Origin: Hymenobacter nivis
GTDB lineage: Bacteria; Bacteroidota; Bacteroidia; Cytophagales; Hymenobacteraceae
DNA length: 64,000 bases
Reading direction: 5' to 3'
Assembly (NCBI RefSeq): GCF_006439025.1
Contig: NZ_RCYZ01000002.1
Location: 62,753 to 126,752, forward strand
Below, piece by piece: positions 59,662 through 64,000 of the stretch. Below the pieces are notes generated by a model that was given only the letters and a program-made list of their open reading frames with translations, was not told where the DNA came from and did no database searches. Each line of letters opens with the position of its first letter. Position 1 is the stretch's first letter. A program made the position numbers and the translations under genes.

Positions 59662-60493
59662 GCTGCCGCTGTTTATGAGCCGCCGGTACTGGCTGGGCCT
59701 GGCGTTACTGCCCCTGTTTTGCTGCTGAATGGCTGGTCCTACGTCTGCCTCTACGGGGCCCTGCTGGGGCATGGGGGGCCGCTGTCGGGGGCGCGGCTGG
59801 TGCTGGGGGCGGTGGTCCATGCCAAAAGCTACGGCCTAGCGGTGCTGCTCACGGGTAAGCGCTACTTCTAGGCCCAGCAAAAGGTGGCACAGCTGCGGCA
59901 GTCCCAGACCGAAAGCGAGCTGCGCCAACTGCGGGCCCAGATCGACTCGCACTTTCTGTTCAATAACCTCAACGTGCTGCGGGGCCTCATTCAGCACGAC
60001 CCGGCTGAGGCCCACGCGTACCTGAACCGCTTTGCTAACCTCTACCGCTTCCTGATCCGGCACAAGGACGACGACTTTGTAACGCTGGCCGAGGAGCTGC
60101 AATTTGTGTACGAATACGTGTACCTGCTGCGTCACCGCTTCGGGGCGGCCTACGGGTTCCGGCAGGAGCTGCCCGCGGCGGCCGAGCTGCGTCGGCTGCT
60201 AGTGGTACGGTGCAGCCGCTGGTCGAAAACGCAATTAAGCACAACGCCGGTGACGACGACGACGCGCTCGTTGTCACCATCGGGGCCGCCGCTGGGGCCC
60301 TTGCTGTGGCCCACCCGCGCCGGCCCAAGTACCACGCGGCCGTGGACTCGCTGGGCACGGGGTTGGCCAACCTGCGCGAGCGGTACCGGCTGCTAGCCGG
60401 TCAGGAAATTGCCATGACGGCCACCGCCGCCACCTTTGCCGTGGCCGTGCCGCTGGTGGCGCTGGCTCCGGGGCCCCCAAGCCCGTTGTGCGA
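59662..60493 (+). pseudogene. Broken LytS-type sensor histidine kinase
   Basis: The frame joined from the previous remnant encodes hydrophobic segments, then an in-frame TAG at 59869-59871 where neighbours (RYF stop AQQKVAQLRQ) suggest an original CAG Gln codon. The phospho-acceptor box is intact downstream (QIDSHFLFNNLNVLRGLIQH). Near 60200 the frame shifts by one base: LRRLLVV is cut and GTVQPLVENAIKHN, the ATP-site N box, continues in another frame, ending TGLANLRERYRLLAGQEI. Not functional as one protein. Confidence 0.75.
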
Positions 60494-61274
60494 TGAACAT
60501 TTTGATTTTGGAAGACGAGGAGCTGGCCGCCAAACTGTGGATTTCCTGGCCCGCGCCGGGCTGGCGCCGCCGGCCCCGCCCGTGCTGCGCAGCGTGGCCA
60601 AGGCCCTGGCCTGGCTGGAAACGCACCCCATGCCGGACCTGATTTTCTCCGACATCGAGCTGCTCGACGGCAACGTGTTTGCGCTGTACGAGCAGTTTCG
60701 GGTGACGTGCCCGGTCATTTTCACCACCGCCTACGACCAGTTTCTGCTGCCCGCGTTCCGGGGCAACGGCATTGCCTACTTGCTCAAGCCTTTCGACTAC
60801 GCCCAATTTCGCGAAGCCCTGGACAAGTACCAGTTGCTGGCCGGGGGCCCCGCGGCCGGCGCCGGGGCCCTCGCGCTGGGGCCCGAGGTACTGCGCGTGC
60901 TGGTCCAGGCCCTGCACCCGCCGCCGGGGCCCCAGGACAAGCAGCGGTTTTCGGTTCGGATGCGCAACGGCCTCTACGTGCTGCCGGAGGCCAATGTGGC
61001 CTACGTGCAGGCCGACGCGGGTGTGGCCTTCGCCGTAGACGCGGCCGGCGCACGCTACCCGCTGGCCGGCACCCTGGCCGAGGTGGAGCGCCAGCTCGAC
61101 CCCGCTCACTTCGGCCGCCTCAACCGCTCCGAGCTGGTGAACATTGCCTTCGTGGGGTGCGTGGAAGCCTACTTCAACAACCGGCTGGTGGTGCAGCTGC
61201 GCACCCAGCCCGCGGCGGTGCTCACCACCAGCGCCGCCCAAACGCCCGAGTTCCGGCGCTGGTTGGAAGGGTAG
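60493..61274 (+). pseudogene. Broken LytTR-family response regulator
   Basis: ATG at 60493 begins a receiver domain (MNILILEDEELAAKL), but one G is missing near 60535 and that frame ends at 60642. The frame with the rest of the protein continues LARAGLAPPAP, the phospho-acceptor area DLIFSDIELLDGN, FTTAYDQFLLPAF, AYLLKPFDYAQF and a LytTR DNA-binding domain (NVAYVQADAGVAF, GRLNRSELVNIAFV). An apparently long frame from 60210 to 61274 is a chance join of kinase tail and regulator body, not a real gene start. Confidence 0.75.
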
Positions 61275-61339
61275 GGGCCCGGCGCGTATTATTTTACCGT
61301 GTTTTGCTGGACGGCGGCGGGTGCTAAAAAACGGAATGA

Positions 61340-62701
<1,362 letters not shown>

Positions 62702-62749
62702 GGCGGCGCGGGCGGGGTAAGTCCGCGCCCGTGAACGTTTTACCAACTG

Positions 62750-62785
62750 AAAAAGCCCCCGCTGTGCCAAACAGCGGGGGCTTTT
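62750..62785. terminator. Terminator after eno
   Basis: AAAAGCCCCCGCTGT pairs with ACAGCGGGGGCTTTT, loop GCCAA. A run left, T run right. Confidence 0.9.
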
Positions 62786-62788
62786 GCG

Positions 62789-62808
62789 TAGCTTTAGGGG
62801 CCCCTAAA
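62789..62808 (+). promoter_or_regulatory. Promoter-like box overlapping a 16-base palindrome
   Basis: TAGCTTTA (62789-62796, one mismatch to TAnnTTTG) overlaps TTTAGGGGCCCCTAAA (62793-62808), a perfect palindrome 14 bases before the division gene start. Operator function is only a possibility. Confidence 0.35.
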
Positions 62809-62821
62809 CGGCGAACGACCG

Positions 62822-63142
62822 ATGACAATACCCCGATTCCTGGTGCCGGTGCTGCGCGTGGTGCGCAGCTTTTACTTCCTCGTGGGCGGGGCCTTTCTGG
62901 TGTGGATGCTGGTGTTCGACGCCAACGACCTGGGCAAGCAGTTCGACATTTACCGCAAGTACCAGGACCTGCTCGGCGAGAAGCAGTACTACCTCGACAA
63001 CATCAAAACGGTGAAGGAAGACCGCGCCGAGCTGATGAGCAGCCCCGCGCTACTGGAGAAATTTGCCCGCGAAAAATACCTGATGAAGCGCCCCGGCGAA
63101 GACCTATTCATTATGGTGCCCGAGGACGCCGACGGCAAGTGA
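62822..63142 (+). CDS. Septum-formation initiator family protein (FtsB/DivIC-like)
   Basis: 106 aa. One N-terminal membrane helix (VVRSFYFLVGGAFLVWMLVF), then a coiled-coil region (YRKYQDLLGEKQYYLDNIKT) and the conserved LLEKFAREKYLMKRPGEDLF end typical of FtsB/DivIC. It should join FtsL and FtsQ in the divisome. Adjacent to eno, as ftsB is in gammaproteobacteria. Its stop overlaps the next start as GTGA. Confidence 0.9.
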   Translation: MTIPRFLVPVLRVVRSFYFLVGGAFLVWMLVFDANDLGKQFDIYRKYQDLLGEKQYYLDNIKTVKEDRAELMSSPALLEKFAREKYLMKRPGEDLFIMVPEDADGK

Positions 63143-63561
63143 GCAGGGCCCCCGGGGCCCTGTTTGGCCTGTTGGCCTGGGCCGCGGCCGGCCTGGGGGC
63201 CCCCGCGGCGCGGCCCCCGCAGGCCTACCTGGCCCGGCAATTTCTGTTGAAAGCCCTGGCCGGCCGGCCCCGCGCCGCGCACGCCGCGCTAGCGGCCGGG
63301 GCGGCGCTCACGGCCCCGCAGGCGGCGGCCCAGGTGGCGGCGCTGCGGGCGCAGGCCCGGCGCTGGGGCCCCGCCATCGAGCTCTACAAGCTGGGCTGGC
63401 GCCTGCCCGAGGGGCAGCCGGCGCTGCTGTTCTACCAGTTCCGGTTTGCCGCCGACTCGGCCCGTCCGGGGCCCCACGCGGTGCTCGACGTCACGTTTCG
63501 GGACTCGCTGGCCACCCGGCCGCTGGGGTTTGGGGTGGTGGTGCGGCGCTTGGGAAATTAA
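63139..63561 (+). CDS. Small exported protein of unknown function coupled to the FtsB-like gene
   Basis: 140 aa from the GTG at 63139, overlapping the upstream stop (GTGA). Signal-peptide-like start (ALFGLLAWAAAGLGAPAAR), then an Ala/Arg-rich helical middle and a beta-like end (LLFYQFRFAADSARP, AVLDVTFRDSLATRPLGFGV). No family recognised. Very GC-rich, with three GGGGCCCC octamers. The frame is open far upstream, but the overlap start is the most sensible. Confidence 0.6.
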   Translation: MSRAPGALFGLLAWAAAGLGAPAARPPQAYLARQFLLKALAGRPRAAHAALAAGAALTAPQAAAQVAALRAQARRWGPAIELYKLGWRLPEGQPALLFYQFRFAADSARPGPHAVLDVTFRDSLATRPLGFGVVVRRLGN

Positions 63562-63621
63562 TAAAAAAACTTTGTTCTATATTGTGGGGCCCGCGCGTCA
63601 ACCAGCGGCGGCCACTGCCCC

Positions 63622-64000
63622 ATGCGTTTTTTCGTGCTGCTTAGCTGGTTGGGGTGGGCCGGGCTGCTGGCGGGACCGGCCGGGGCCCACCCGGGGCCCC
63701 CAGCCGACACGCTGTTCCTAAAAGCCGTCAACGACGGGCCCTGGAACCACTACTTCGCCTACTGCCTCGACGACTGCGCCCGGCCTAACAACGGGGCCGA
63801 AGCGGCGGCGCTGTGGGCCGCCGGGCGGTTTCGGGGGATGCCGCCGGGGCGCGTGTTCCAGGTGGGCTACACCCAGGACCGGCTGTGGCTGCGGGCCACC
63901 GTGGTGAACACCCTGCCCCAGCGCACCCGCTTCGTGTGGAGCCTGTACACGTTTGTGGACAGTGCCACGCTATATGTGCAGCCCGGCGGGCGGGGGGCGC
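63622..64000 (+). CDS. Start of a 7TMR-DISM-type sensor (3' end outside window)
   Basis: 126 codons visible. Signal peptide (FFVLLSWLGWAGLLAGPAGA), then a periplasmic domain with RLWLRATVVNTLPQRTRFVW and LYTFVDSATLYV, typical of the 7TMR-DISM extracellular 2 domain found before seven membrane helices and a kinase, cyclase or LytS-type output. The output domain is not in the window. An AT-rich stretch with TATATTG near 63577 might carry its promoter. Confidence 0.75.
   Translation, partial: MRFFVLLSWLGWAGLLAGPAGAHPGPPADTLFLKAVNDGPWNHYFAYCLDDCARPNNGAEAAALWAAGRFRGMPPGRVFQVGYTQDRLWLRATVVNTLPQRTRFVWSLYTFVDSATLYVQPGGRGA

Noticed and set aside
60210..61274. Apparently intact 354-aa protein
   Set aside because: Its first part is the ATP-binding tail of a kinase and its rest a response regulator body, joined through out-of-frame residues (PLCDEHFDFGRRGAGRQ). 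It is an accidental frame over two broken genes.

Overview
The window looks like a chromosomal segment of a GC-rich Bacteroidota bacterium, most likely a Hymenobacter-like member of the Cytophagales. This is inferred from four things: -7 boxes of the TAnnTTTG type (often with a TTG 19-21 bases upstream), almost no Shine-Dalgarno sequences, a DUF3467 gene directly after rpoC, and the overall protein style. No rRNA gene, CRISPR array, prophage or insertion sequence was found.

Layout. (1) 1-6.5 kb, minus strand: a TPR protein cut by the window edge, then an exopolysaccharide export and control operon read from right to left: Wza-like outer-membrane lipoprotein, Wzc-like tyrosine autokinase, CpsB/YwqE-like PHP phosphatase, and an NAD-dependent epimerase. 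(2) 6.7-25.3 kb, mixed housekeeping genes: acyl-CoA dehydrogenase, rpsU, a Xer recombinase, hpf, metK, a THUMP-like methyltransferase, ahcY, a short-chain dehydrogenase, pnuC, two glycosyltransferases, an ECF sigma factor with a small zinc-motif partner, gmk-nadD, pyrH-frr, a biotinyl protein and a secreted M1 aminopeptidase. metK and ahcY belong to one methyl cycle but sit in separate units. (3) 25.4-59.1 kb, the translation and transcription supercluster, all on the plus strand: tRNA-Tyr/Gly/Thr, tuf, tRNA-Trp, secE, nusG, rplKAJL, rpoBC, DUF3467, rpsL, rpsG, fusA, rpsJ, then the S10, spc and alpha blocks through secY, map, infA, rpmJ, rpoA and rplQ. Terminators and fresh promoters cut it into several transcription units, notably after rpsJ and between rpsN and rpsH. 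(4) 59.3-61.3 kb: a decayed patch holding remnants of a secreted protein, a LytS-type sensor kinase and a LytTR response regulator. (5) 61.4-64 kb: eno, a DivIC/FtsB-like division gene overlapping a small exported protein, and the start of a 7TMR-DISM-type sensor.

Most notable beyond annotation: a metK leader with two mutually exclusive hairpins, the second followed by a U run; two intergenic elements built from 7-base units in inverted arrangement; a strongly over-represented octamer GGGGCCCC that nearly vanishes inside the ribosomal cluster; large unreported-looking hairpins between rpsC and rplP, before rpsH and before rpsM; and the pseudogene patch. All motif counts and alignments were done by eye.
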